Positions 33,110 to 41,337 of a DNA stretch of 64,000 nucleotides are shown here, one piece after another. The translations under genes were made by a program, and so were the position numbers. The notes below the pieces were generated by a model. It saw only the letters and a list, made by a program, of their open reading frames with translations, did no database searches and was not told where the DNA came from. Source of the stretch: Bradyrhizobium jicamae (GTDB lineage Bacteria; Pseudomonadota; Alphaproteobacteria; Rhizobiales; Xanthobacteraceae); assembly GCF_018130695.1 (NCBI RefSeq), contig NZ_JAFCJX010000033.1, positions 35,741-99,740 on the forward strand, given 5' to 3'. Each line of letters starts with the position of its first letter. Positions within the stretch are counted from its first letter, which is position 1.

Positions 33110-33703
33110 ATGGACTACAATCTGCCCGAAGACTCCGCGATTTCGATCGAATACGACGACAACGATCCGACCGTCGTCATCCCGGCCAAGACCAACGCAT
33201 TCCGTTATTTTGGCGGCGTGTTCCTGCTGTTTTGGCTCGGCGGCTGGGCCTTCGGTCTCGTCGCGGTCTCCTCGCAGCTGCTGCAGGGCAAGGGCGGGCT
33301 CTTCAATGTGTTCTGGCTGTGCGGCTGGACCGTCGCCGGCTTCCTTGCCGCCTTCTCCGCCTATCGGATCTTTCGTCCCCCGGTGCCTGAACGGCTACGC
33401 CTGCTCCGCGGGAGCATCGGTTACGACTCCGGCATCCCGCCGCTCAAGGATTTCAATCGCGGCAACATGGACTATTGGGGCTCGCTGTTCGCCCGGCGCC
33501 GCCGCGCCGACATCGACCGCCGGGAATTGCAGACGCTGCGCCTCCGCGAGACCGATAGCGGCAATCGCCTGACCATCGATATCGGCGGCGAGCGTGTCGA
33601 GATCGCCGCGCAAGCGACCGAGATCGACCGCGAATGGCTCGCGGGCATGCTGGCCAGGCGATATCATTTGAAGCAGGTGTTGCCTGGAAATGCAGATTCG
33701 TAG
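33110..33703 (+). CDS. Hypothetical membrane protein, two predicted TM segments
   Basis: The 197-residue protein has a polar N-terminus (MDYNLPEDSAISIEYDDND), two membrane segments (about 38-60: FGGVFLLFWLGGWAFGLVAV; about 70-88: FNVFWLCGWTVAGFLAAFSA), and a basic cytoplasmic C-terminal domain (IDRRELQTLRLRETDSGNRLTIDIGG). No family recognised. It is 57 bp after the GT39-like gene with the same orientation, so it may belong to its transcript. Good AG-rich ribosome binding site (GAGCGAGAGG). A repeat overlaps its stop codon. Confidence 0.75.
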   Translation: MDYNLPEDSAISIEYDDNDPTVVIPAKTNAFRYFGGVFLLFWLGGWAFGLVAVSSQLLQGKGGLFNVFWLCGWTVAGFLAAFSAYRIFRPPVPERLRLLRGSIGYDSGIPPLKDFNRGNMDYWGSLFARRRRADIDRRELQTLRLRETDSGNRLTIDIGGERVEIAAQATEIDREWLAGMLARRYHLKQVLPGNADS

Positions 33704-33786
33704 GGTGGGCAAAGGCGCTCTTGCGCCGTGCCCACCATTCGCGGCGTGCTCGTGATGGTCGGTACGCTTTGCTTTGCCGACCCTAC
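33700..33786. repeat. Palindromic intergenic repeat (GTAGGGTGGGCAAAG type)
   Basis: GTAGGGTGGGCAAAGGCGC is mirrored by GCTTTGCCGACCCTAC (one mismatch), with GTGCCCACCAT inside. It begins at the stop codon of the membrane protein and ends just before the convergent UDG gene. Confidence 0.75.
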
Positions 33787-33790
33787 AAGA

Positions 33791-34633
33791 TTACGTCGTC
33801 GTCGCCTGCAGCGCCTTCGCAATCGCGCGCAAATCCAGCCACGTCATCTTCTTGTACGACGGCGAGCGCAACAGATAGGCCGGATGGAACGTCGCGATGG
33901 CGCGGATGCTGCGCGTGCCGGTGTCGTAATCGAACCATTTGCCGCGCGTGCGCATGATGCCTTCGCGCGTCGACAAGAGCGCCTGCGTCGAGGGATTGCC
34001 GAGCGTCACCAGCACGTCGGGGTTCACGAGCTCGATCTGGCGCTGGATGAAGGGCAGGCAGACCTGCGTCTCCTGCGGCGTCGGCGTGCGGTTGCCGGGC
34101 GGCCGCCAGGGAATCACGTTGGTGATATAGGCTGAGCGGCGATCGAGCCCGATCGCCGCGATCATGCGGTCGAGCAGCTTGCCGGAGCGGCCGACGAAGG
34201 GCAGCCCCTCGATATCCTCGTCGCGGCCGGGCGCCTCGCCGACGAACATCACGCGCGCTTCCGGATTGCCGTCGGCGAACACCAGTTTCGTCGCCGTGTG
34301 CTTCAGCGCGCAGCCATCAAATGTTTCCAGCAGTGATCGCAGCGCCTCGAGCGTCGGCGCAGTGCGCGCGGCCTCGCGGGCCGAGGCGATCGCGGTCTCC
34401 GGCGCCACGGTGATTTCGCTCCGCGGAACGGCCGGCATCGGCGGTGGCGCCGGACGCAGCGGATTTTGCAGCACGGGGCGCGTCGCGGCCGCAGCCGGGA
34501 CAACTGCCGGAACCGCATCGACCTCCGCCAGGCGGTCGATCGGCTCGTCGCCGAGCGCGCAATCGACCCCGGCCTCGAGGTAAAAGGCCAGCAATTCCTT
34601 TAATGTAGGCGCGGGTTCGGGCATCACGGTCAT
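33791..34633 (-). CDS. Uracil-DNA glycosylase superfamily protein (type 4-like), incomplete cluster ligands
   Basis: The 280-residue protein has a Pro/Ala-rich N-terminus (about 40-75) and a catalytic domain from about 100. Motif A is VGEAPGRDEDIEGLPFVGRSGKLLDRMI and motif B TFHPAYLLRSP, as in Fe-S family 4/5 UDGs. Only Cys108 of the first CxxC pair is present (Lys111 in place of the second), and Trp176 replaces the Cys of the usual KCRPP segment; Cys192 remains. A [4Fe-4S] cluster is therefore unlikely. It should excise uracil from DNA, though specificity is not predictable. The ATG at 34633 is used, with ATG 34624 possible. It is divergent from the ETF-QO gene. Confidence 0.85.
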   Translation of the reverse strand: MTVMPEPAPTLKELLAFYLEAGVDCALGDEPIDRLAEVDAVPAVVPAAAATRPVLQNPLRPAPPPMPAVPRSEITVAPETAIASAREAARTAPTLEALRSLLETFDGCALKHTATKLVFADGNPEARVMFVGEAPGRDEDIEGLPFVGRSGKLLDRMIAAIGLDRRSAYITNVIPWRPPGNRTPTPQETQVCLPFIQRQIELVNPDVLVTLGNPSTQALLSTREGIMRTRGKWFDYDTGTRSIRAIATFHPAYLLRSPSYKKMTWLDLRAIAKALQATTT

Positions 34634-34768
34634 GATATCGGCAATCTAGGACGGATCGCGTCAGCGCGAAACCGCCCGAAGCGCAATTCCATGGTTGTCC
34701 TTCCGCCAAAAATCGGAAACAACGACCGTGAAAAGCTTAGAAGCGTTCTCAAGGGCTGAGACCAGATC

Positions 34769-36427
34769 ATGAGTGAAGAACTCCCTCCGCGCGAGTCCAT
34801 GGAATTCGACGTCGTCATCGTCGGCGCCGGCCCCTCGGGCCTGTCGTCCGCGATCCGGCTCAAGCAGATCAATCCTGATCTCAACATCGTCGTGGTGGAG
34901 AAGGGCTCCGAGGTCGGCGCGCACATCCTGTCGGGCGCGGTGATCGATCCGATCTCGCTCGACAGACTGATTCCGGATTGGCGCGAGGACCCGGACTGCC
35001 CGCTGAAGACGCAGGTCAAGGACGACCACTTCTACTGGATGTTCGGCGACAACCGCATCAAGCTGCCGAACTTCGCGATGCCGTCGCTGATGAACAATCA
35101 TCACTGCTACATCGGCTCGCTCGGCAATGTCTGCCGCTGGCTGGCGCCGAAGGCCGAGGCGCTCGGCGTCGAGATCTATCCGGGCTTTGCCGCGGCCGAA
35201 GTGCTCTATGACGACAAGGGCGCGGTGCGCGGCATCGCCACCGGTGACATGGGCATCGCCAGGGACGGCTCGCACAAGGATTCCTTTACCCGCGGCATGG
35301 AGCTGCTCGGCAAGTACACGCTGTTCGCCGAAGGCGCGCGCGGCTCGCTGTCCAAGCAGTTGATCGCCAAGTACCAGCTCGACGCCAAGAGCGAGCCGGC
35401 GAAGTTCGGCATCGGCTTGAAAGAGGTCTGGCAGATCGATCCGGCCAAGCACAAGAAGGGCCTGATCCAGCACTCCTTTGGCTGGCCGCTCAACAATTCC
35501 ACCGGCGGCGGCTCGTTCCTGTATCACTACGACGACAACCGCGTCGCGGTCGGCTTCGTCGTGCATCTCAACTACGACGATCCGTACCTGTCGCCGTTCG
35601 ATGAATTCCAGCGCTTCAAGACCCATCCCTCGATCCGCGACGTGTTCGAGGGTGGCAAGCGTCTCGCCTACGGCGCGCGCGCCATCACCGAAGGCGGCTA
35701 CCAGTCGGTGCCGCGCCTGACCTTCCCGGGCGGCGCGCTGGTCGGCTGTGCTGCGGGCTTCGTCAACGTGCCCCGCATCAAGGGCGTGCATAACGCGATG
35801 GGCACCGGCATGCTCGCTGCCGAGCACGTCGCGGCAGCCCTCGCCGAAGGCCGCGCCAATGACGAGGTGGTGTCTTACGAAAACGCCTGGCGCGATTCCG
35901 CCGTCGGCAAGGACCTGTTCACGATCCGCAACGTCAAGCCGCTGTGGTCGAAGTTCGGCACGCTGCTCGGCGTTCCCCTCGGCGCGCTCGACATGTGGAC
36001 CAACTCCCTGTTCGGCTTCTCGCTGTTCGGTACGATGTCGCACACCAAACCCGACCGCAAGACGCTCGATCCGGCCAAGCAGCACCAGCCGATCGTCTAT
36101 CCGAAGCCCGACGGCAAGATCTCCTTCGACAAGCTGTCGTCGGTGTTCCTCTCCAACACCAACCATGAGGAAGACCAGCCGGTCCACCTCAAGGTCGCCG
36201 ACCTCAACCTGCAGAAGACCTCCGAGCATGACGTGTTCGCAGGTCCCTCCAACCGTTATTGCCCGGCCGGCGTCTATGAGTGGGTCGAGGAGTCCTCCGG
36301 GCCGCGTTTCCAGATCAACGCCCAGAACTGCGTCCACTGCAAAACCTGCGACGTAAAGGATCCCAACGGTAACATCACTTGGGTTCCGCCGGAGGGCGGC
36401 GGCGGCCCGAACTACGAGGCGATGTAA
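34769..36427 (+). CDS. Electron transfer flavoprotein-ubiquinone oxidoreductase
   Basis: The 552-residue membrane-associated flavoprotein passes electrons from ETF to ubiquinone during fatty acid and amino acid oxidation. The N-terminal FAD motif is VVIVGAGPSGLSSAIRL. VGCAAGFVNVPRIKGVHNAMGTGMLAAEH forms the quinone/FAD region. The C-terminus has a ferredoxin-like [4Fe-4S] set, with ligands in NRYCPAGVYEW and NCVHCKTCDVKDPNG. The length is that of the family. ETF genes are not in the window. Confidence 0.96.
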   Translation: MSEELPPRESMEFDVVIVGAGPSGLSSAIRLKQINPDLNIVVVEKGSEVGAHILSGAVIDPISLDRLIPDWREDPDCPLKTQVKDDHFYWMFGDNRIKLPNFAMPSLMNNHHCYIGSLGNVCRWLAPKAEALGVEIYPGFAAAEVLYDDKGAVRGIATGDMGIARDGSHKDSFTRGMELLGKYTLFAEGARGSLSKQLIAKYQLDAKSEPAKFGIGLKEVWQIDPAKHKKGLIQHSFGWPLNNSTGGGSFLYHYDDNRVAVGFVVHLNYDDPYLSPFDEFQRFKTHPSIRDVFEGGKRLAYGARAITEGGYQSVPRLTFPGGALVGCAAGFVNVPRIKGVHNAMGTGMLAAEHVAAALAEGRANDEVVSYENAWRDSAVGKDLFTIRNVKPLWSKFGTLLGVPLGALDMWTNSLFGFSLFGTMSHTKPDRKTLDPAKQHQPIVYPKPDGKISFDKLSSVFLSNTNHEEDQPVHLKVADLNLQKTSEHDVFAGPSNRYCPAGVYEWVEESSGPRFQINAQNCVHCKTCDVKDPNGNITWVPPEGGGGPNYEAM

Positions 36428-36738
36428 TCTGCCGGTAATGTTAGGGTGCTCTCGGGCACATCTGCGTGAGATAACCCCGGGCCTCCCCGGGGTCGTCCGC
36501 GCCCGGCCACGATACCGCCACAGTACAAGCGTTTTGCGGTACTTGCGGGTTCAATTGGCGGCGTAAAGGCCTAATCTGCCAATCGATTCGCCAACCCGTA
36601 TCCTTGCGGTTGAACCCCAAAAGCGGCATTGTCGCGGGCCGTGATGCCGCCGCTTGGGTTCGCATGCGAGTGATCGCAGGAATGCAGGAATCTTGGCCGA
36701 AAATCCTCTGCCGTCATCCTTGGAGCAAGGCGACCGTG
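36428..36738. other. Intergenic region before the TPR gene, with one strong hairpin
   Basis: CCCCGGG-CCT-CCCCGGGG (36475-36492) is a GC-rich hairpin 48 bp after the ETF-QO stop, a possible Rho-independent-like end without a T tract. The rest (about 240 bp) is the presumed promoter of the TPR gene. No convincing second gene was seen. Confidence 0.5.
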
Positions 36739-38520
36739 ATGCTTTCCACCCGTTTCAACCGCCTGACGATCGCAATCCTCGCTGTGGCTGCGCTGTCGGC
36801 GCCCGGCCAGCTGTCGGCGCAAACGCCCGAGCATACCGCCGACAATGGCGCGCAATTCCCGAGCAAGACCGATCTGAAGTCGCTGACCACCGCCGGCAGC
36901 TATCTCGCCGCGCGGCATGCCAGCGTCGAACGCGACGCGACCTCGGCTGCGGCCTTCTACCGCTCCGCGCTGCGCACCGATCCGAAGAATAGCGAGTTGC
37001 TCGACCGCGCCTTCATCTCCTCGCTCGCCGACGGCGATATCGACGAGGCGGTCAAGCTTGCCGATCGCATCCTGACCCAGGACAAGGCCAATCGCGTCGC
37101 GCGCCTCGTGGTCGGCGTGCGCGATCTCAAGGCGAAGAAATACACCGCCGCGCAAGGCAACATCAACCAGTCGATCCGCGGCCCGATCACCGACCTGGTC
37201 GCCACGCTGCTGTCGGCCTGGGCGAGCTACGGCGCCGGCGATGCCAAGACCGCGGTCGCCAACATCGACAAGCTGACCGGGCCGGAATGGTACCCGATCT
37301 TCAAGGACCTCCATGCCGGCATGATCTACGAGCTCGCCGGCAAGGAGAAGGATGCCGGCGCGCGGCTCGAGAAGACCTACAAGCTCGACGACACCTCGCT
37401 GCGCACGGTCGAGGAATATGCGCGCTGGACCTCGCGCAACAAGGACGCCGCCGCTGCGACCGCGATCTACGAGGCGTTCGACAAGAAGCTGCCGCGTCAT
37501 CCGCTGATCGTCGAAGGCATCAAGGAGACCAAGGCCGGCAAGAAGCTGCCGCCGCTGGTTGAGTCGCCGCAGGCCGGCGCGGCCGAAGCGCTCTACGGCA
37601 TCGGCACCACGCTGACCCGCCGCGGCGGCGAGGACCTCGCACTGGTCTATCTGCAGCTCGCGCTCTATCTGCAGCCGAACCATCCGATGGCGCTGCTCTC
37701 GCTCGCGGACCTCTATGAATCCGTGAAGAAGCCGCAGATGGCGATCAAGATCTACGAGCGGATGCCGGCGTCCTCGCCGCTGAAGCGCAACGCCCAGATC
37801 CAGCTCGCCACCAATCTCGACTCCGCCGACCGCAGCGACGAGGCGATCAAGATCCTCAAGGATCTCACCGCGGAATCGCCGAAGGACATCGAGGCCATCC
37901 AGGCGCTCGGCAATATCGAGCGCGGCCGCAAGAAATTCGCCGACTGCGCCAATACCTATTCGCAGGCGATCGACGCGCTGTCCGCCGGCGACAAGAATGC
38001 CTGGGTCACCTACTACTATCGCGGCATCTGCGAGGAGCGCTCCAAGCAGTGGAACAAGGCCGAGGCCGACATGCGCAAGGCGCTGGAGCTGCAGCCCGAG
38101 CAGCCGCATGTGCTGAACTATCTCGGCTATTCCTGGATCGACCAGGGCGTCAATCTCGACGAGGGCATGAAGATGATCAAGCGTGCCGTCGATCAGCGTC
38201 CCGACGACGGCTACATCGTCGACTCCCTCGGCTGGGCCTATTACCGCATCGGCAACTACGAGGAGGCGGTGAAGAACCTCGAGCGCGCCATCGACCTGAA
38301 GCCCGAGGATCCCACCATCAACGACCATCTCGGCGACGCCTATTGGCGGATCGGCCGCACCCTGGAAGCCAAGTTCCAGTGGGCCCATGCGCGCGACCTC
38401 AAGCCGGAGCCGGAGGAGCTGCCGAAGATCCAGGCCAAGCTCGACAACGGCCTGCCGGAAACGCCGGCGGACAATGTCGCCGTCGAGAAGAAGAAGGACG
38501 ACGACGGCAAGGGCGGCTAG
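36739..38520 (+). CDS. Exported TPR-repeat protein
   Basis: The 593-residue protein has a cleavable signal peptide (MLSTRFNRLTIAILAVAALSA, cleavage near SAQT) followed by repeated tetratricopeptide helices, clearest in the C-terminal half: MALLSLADLYESVKKPQMA, DGYIVDSLGWAYYRIGNYEEAVKNLERAI and TINDHLGDAYWRIGRTLEAKFQWAHA. The C-terminus is acidic and lysine-rich (KKKDDDGKGG). It is probably a periplasmic scaffold. The ATG at 36739 has AAGG eight bases before it, chosen over longer starts because it yields a clean signal peptide. It is followed by a repeat and ispE. Confidence 0.88.
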   Translation: MLSTRFNRLTIAILAVAALSAPGQLSAQTPEHTADNGAQFPSKTDLKSLTTAGSYLAARHASVERDATSAAAFYRSALRTDPKNSELLDRAFISSLADGDIDEAVKLADRILTQDKANRVARLVVGVRDLKAKKYTAAQGNINQSIRGPITDLVATLLSAWASYGAGDAKTAVANIDKLTGPEWYPIFKDLHAGMIYELAGKEKDAGARLEKTYKLDDTSLRTVEEYARWTSRNKDAAAATAIYEAFDKKLPRHPLIVEGIKETKAGKKLPPLVESPQAGAAEALYGIGTTLTRRGGEDLALVYLQLALYLQPNHPMALLSLADLYESVKKPQMAIKIYERMPASSPLKRNAQIQLATNLDSADRSDEAIKILKDLTAESPKDIEAIQALGNIERGRKKFADCANTYSQAIDALSAGDKNAWVTYYYRGICEERSKQWNKAEADMRKALELQPEQPHVLNYLGYSWIDQGVNLDEGMKMIKRAVDQRPDDGYIVDSLGWAYYRIGNYEEAVKNLERAIDLKPEDPTINDHLGDAYWRIGRTLEAKFQWAHARDLKPEPEELPKIQAKLDNGLPETPADNVAVEKKKDDDGKGG

Positions 38521-38540
38521 AGCCGCCCGCTCGGTCCATT

Positions 38541-38672
38541 CCCTCTCCCGCTTGCGGGGGAGGGCGAGGGTGGGGGTCTCGCAACGGGCGAGACTGTTCG
38601 CGTGGAGAAAGCCCCCACCCGGATTGCATCTCCGATGCAATCCGACCTCCCCCGCAAGCGGGAGAGGTGAAG
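38541..38672. repeat. Intergenic repeat (CCTCTCCCGC...CCCGCAAGCGGGAGAGG type)
   Basis: CCCTCTCCCGCTTGCGGGGGAGG, GTGGGGGTCTCGC, GAAAGCCCCCAC, GGATTGCATCTCCGATGCAATCC and CCTCCCCCGCAAGCGGGAGAGG form nested hairpins between the TPR gene and ispE. It is the same family as 3505-3573 and 16655-16812. Confidence 0.75.
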
Positions 38673-38753
38673 CGAGAAACAAAGGGATAGGATCGGGCGG
38701 CGATTTCCTGTAATCGCATCCCGATCCATTTGTTTTTATAGGGGTTTGTCGCC

Positions 38754-39644
38754 GTGCCGGCGCTTGTTGAAGAGGGACGTGCCAAGGTCAATCTGACGCT
38801 TCGGGTGGTGGGGCGTCGGGTCGACGGCTATCACGACCTGGAAAGCGTGGTCGCGTTCGCCGATTGCGCCGATCGACTGACGCTCGAGCCCGGCGACACG
38901 TTGTCGCTGTCCATGACAGGCCCGCTGGCGGAGGCCTGCGGCGAGACCTCGGACAATCTGGTGCTGAAGGCGGCGCGCCTGCTCGGCGAGCAGGTCGCGG
39001 ACCTCCGGGTCGGTCATTTCACGCTGGAAAAGGTGCTGCCGGTCGCAGCCGGCATCGGTGGCGGCTCGGCGGACGCCGCCGCGGCGCTGCGGCTGCTCGC
39101 CCGGCTCAATGAACTGTCGCTCGATGACGACCGCATCCGCGACGTCGCGCTGAAGACCGGCGCCGACGTGCCGGTGTGCCTGGCCTCGCACGCCTGCGAC
39201 ATGACCGGCGTCGGCGAGAACCTGCTGCCGCTGGCGCTGCCGCAGCTGCCCTGCGTGCTGGTCAATCCGCGCGTGCCGGTCGCCACCAAGAACGTCTTCA
39301 AGGCGCTCGGCCTGCGCAATGGCGAGCTCCTGACCGGCGTTGTCGACGTCATGATGCGGTCATCGGCGGCCTGGCCGGAGGAGGGCGACGCGGTTGCCGA
39401 CTGGATTGACGCACTCGCCGGCGGCACCAACGATCTCGAAGCTCCCGCCGCCCGCATCGAGCCCGTGATCAGCGACGTGCTGTCGGCGCTCCGCAATGCC
39501 AAAGGCGTCCGCCTTGTGCGCATGTCCGGTTCCGGCGCCACCTGCTTTGCGATCTTCGCAACGGACGCCGACGCACAAGCCGCCGGCGAAAAACTCCGCA
39601 GCGCCCAACCCGGCTGGTGGGTGCATGCGGGGACGCTGAGCTAG
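38754..39644 (+). CDS. ispE: 4-diphosphocytidyl-2-C-methyl-D-erythritol kinase
   Basis: The 296-residue GHMP kinase of the MEP isoprenoid pathway phosphorylates CDP-ME on the 2-hydroxyl. N-terminal EEGRAKVNLTLRVVGRRVDGYHDLESVVAF and the phosphate-binding loop LPVAAGIGGGSADAAAAL are diagnostic. The C-terminal SGSGATCFAIFA closes the fold. The start is GTG at 38754. Its stop lies in a 16-bp perfect palindrome (GCTGAGCTAGCTCAGC, 39635-39650). Confidence 0.96.
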   Translation: MPALVEEGRAKVNLTLRVVGRRVDGYHDLESVVAFADCADRLTLEPGDTLSLSMTGPLAEACGETSDNLVLKAARLLGEQVADLRVGHFTLEKVLPVAAGIGGGSADAAAALRLLARLNELSLDDDRIRDVALKTGADVPVCLASHACDMTGVGENLLPLALPQLPCVLVNPRVPVATKNVFKALGLRNGELLTGVVDVMMRSSAAWPEEGDAVADWIDALAGGTNDLEAPAARIEPVISDVLSALRNAKGVRLVRMSGSGATCFAIFATDADAQAAGEKLRSAQPGWWVHAGTLS

Positions 39645-39645
39645 C

Positions 39646-39780
39646 TCAGCGTGGCGGAAGCGGGCCCAGCGCGACGATTTGTTCGCTGGCCCGCTCGTTC
39701 ACCCGTGCATATTCCTCCACTACCTTTCTGAACAGGCCGGCATCGATCTGCGCGATGACGCCGTGCCGCGGCGCGGAGAT
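39646..39780 (-). pseudogene. Possible gene remnant, C-terminal part only
   Basis: Reading leftward from about 39780, an open frame of about 45 codons with strong GC-rich codon use encodes CTSISAPRHGVIAQIDAGLF and then RKVVEEYARVNERASEQIV, ending at a TGA at 39646-39648. No start codon is available in frame and the sequence above it is not coding-like, so it may be the tail of a lost gene. It could also be a chance reading frame. Confidence 0.25.
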
Positions 39781-40012
39781 AGAAGTACATATGAGGGACT
39801 TGTCGGCGGGAAGGAAGATCGCGGGTGGGCTTGCCCGGCTGCCGCGCGGGGGGGCCGATCGGTCGTCCCCGGCCCGTACCGCTGAGTAGCCCGACGGCGC
39901 AAGGCCGCCAAGCAAAAATATTCCTCTTTACACGAACTTCCGATTATGCTAACAATGCCCCGTCTCACCCGACACGAGGGGCGCTCGCGAACGCCACGAA
40001 CGTGGGTGACGA
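39781..40012. other. Non-coding stretch left of the long dispersed repeat
   Basis: This is gene-free sequence between the possible remnant at 39646-39780 and the repeat at 40013. The part from about 39955 (CCGTCTCACCCGACACGAGG) may belong to the repeat, but its sister copy at the window end is cut, so this could not be checked. Confidence 0.3.
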
Positions 40013-40505
40013 TGCGGTGGCCGCTGAGCGTGCGACAGGCGTGTGTGCGCAAGGCGGACGGCGAAGTCGTGTGGGCCTGCCGCCCCGATGTTGGTGGCAA
40101 GCACGCGAAAGGCCCAAAGCCGATCGCGGATGATGGTGGCACAAAAGCAGAGTCTCACCAGGGCGAGCACGTATAAGCCGTAAAGCCATCGCGCAGGGAA
40201 GGCCGGATGCCTCCGCCGAACCTGTATGCTCGTGCGCGCACTCTTTTGTGCACATTGCGCACGGGACCGCGGGTGCGGCGCGCACCCGGTCTTCCCTGCG
40301 CCCTCGCTATCGAGCGAGGGCGGAACGAGATGGAAAACTCGGACAAATCATGTCGCGAGAATGCGAAACTATGTCCTCGGTGTCATCGCCCGCCTTGTGC
40401 GCACTTGCGCACTGGAGCGGGCGACCCAGTACGCCGCGGCCCATCGGCACAATCACAACCGCCTCTGGAATACTGGATCACCCGCATGCGCGGGTGATGA
40501 CACCG
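40013..40505 (+). repeat. Long dispersed repeat, copy A (about 0.5 kb)
   Basis: From CGGTGGCCGCTGAGCGTGCGA to GGATCACCCGCATGCGCGGGTGATGAC, this segment matches the reverse complement of 63535-64000 with a few indels and substitutions (shared: GCAAGGCGGACGG, GCCGTAAAGCCATCGCGCAGG, CCTCCGCCGAACCTGTATGCTCG, GGCGGAACGAGATGGAAAACTC). It includes a hairpin at GACCGCGGGTGCGGCGCGCACCCGGTC. Short ORFs in it are poor gene candidates. This element type is recalled as very common in Bradyrhizobium; its mobility is unknown. Confidence 0.8.
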
Positions 40506-40536
40506 CGGATGTGGCGGCGTCGCGACCTGTGATCGT

Positions 40537-41307
40537 TCACTTCAACACCACCCAGGCCGGCGCGTGATCGCTCGCACCGTCCTCACCGCGCACCTTGCGA
40601 TCGACACCGGCCTTGACCAGTCGCGATGCCACGGCGGGACTCAGCAGCAGATGATCGAGCCGCAATCCGGCGTCGCGTGGCCAGCGGTTGCGCATGTAGT
40701 CCCAGAAGGTGAACATCGGCTCATCCGGATGCAGCGTGCGGATCGCGTCGCACCAGCCTTGCTCGACCAGCGCCTTGTAAGCGGCGCGGCTCTTCGGCTG
40801 GATCAGTGCGTCCTTGTCCCAGGAGCGCGTTGGGTAGATGTCGAAAGGCGTCGGCGCGACATTGTAGTCTCCGGCAAGCACGACCGGCACATCCTGCTTC
40901 AGCAGTTTCGCCGCGTGCGCGCGCAGCCGCTTGAACCAGGCGAGCTTGTAGTCGAATTTCGGCCCCGGCTGCGGATTGCCGTTCGGCAGATAGAGGCTGG
41001 TGACGATGACGCCGCGCACCGCGGCCTCGATATAGCGCGCCTCGTGATCCCCGGCGTCGCCGGGCAGGGCGGTGCGCGTCAGCACCGGCTCGGCGTTGCG
41101 CGCCAGGATGGCAACGCCGTTCCAGCTCTTCTGGCCGCGCCACACCGCGCCATAGCCGGCCTTCTCGATCGCAGCAGCCGGGAATTCGGCGTCGGTCGCC
41201 TTCAACTCCTGCAAGGCGACGACGTCGGGTTTTGCCGCCTTCAGCCAGCGCAGCAGGTTCGGCAGCCGGCGGTTGACGTTGTTGATGTTGAAGGTCGCGA
41301 TCTTCAT
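40537..41307 (-). CDS. xth: Exodeoxyribonuclease III
   Basis: The 256-residue Mg-dependent AP endonuclease/3' exonuclease of the EEP fold has KIATFNINNVNRRLPNLLRWL, LQELKATDAEFP (catalytic Glu), YLPNGNP, LAGDYNVAPTPFDIYP (Asp/Asn pair) and SDHAPAWVVL (catalytic His). It acts in base-excision repair, complementing the glycosylases MutY and UDG elsewhere in the window. It ends 31 bp from the long repeat. Confidence 0.95.
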   Translation of the reverse strand: MKIATFNINNVNRRLPNLLRWLKAAKPDVVALQELKATDAEFPAAAIEKAGYGAVWRGQKSWNGVAILARNAEPVLTRTALPGDAGDHEARYIEAAVRGVIVTSLYLPNGNPQPGPKFDYKLAWFKRLRAHAAKLLKQDVPVVLAGDYNVAPTPFDIYPTRSWDKDALIQPKSRAAYKALVEQGWCDAIRTLHPDEPMFTFWDYMRNRWPRDAGLRLDHLLLSPAVASRLVKAGVDRKVRGEDGASDHAPAWVVLK

Positions 41308-41337
41308 GCGGGCTTGGGATCGCGAGGTTCGTGTCCG

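Noticed and set aside
40177..40400. Short frames in the long dispersed repeat
   Set aside because: They show no ribosome binding site or domain, and the two repeat copies differ by indels that break the frame, so coding is unlikely.
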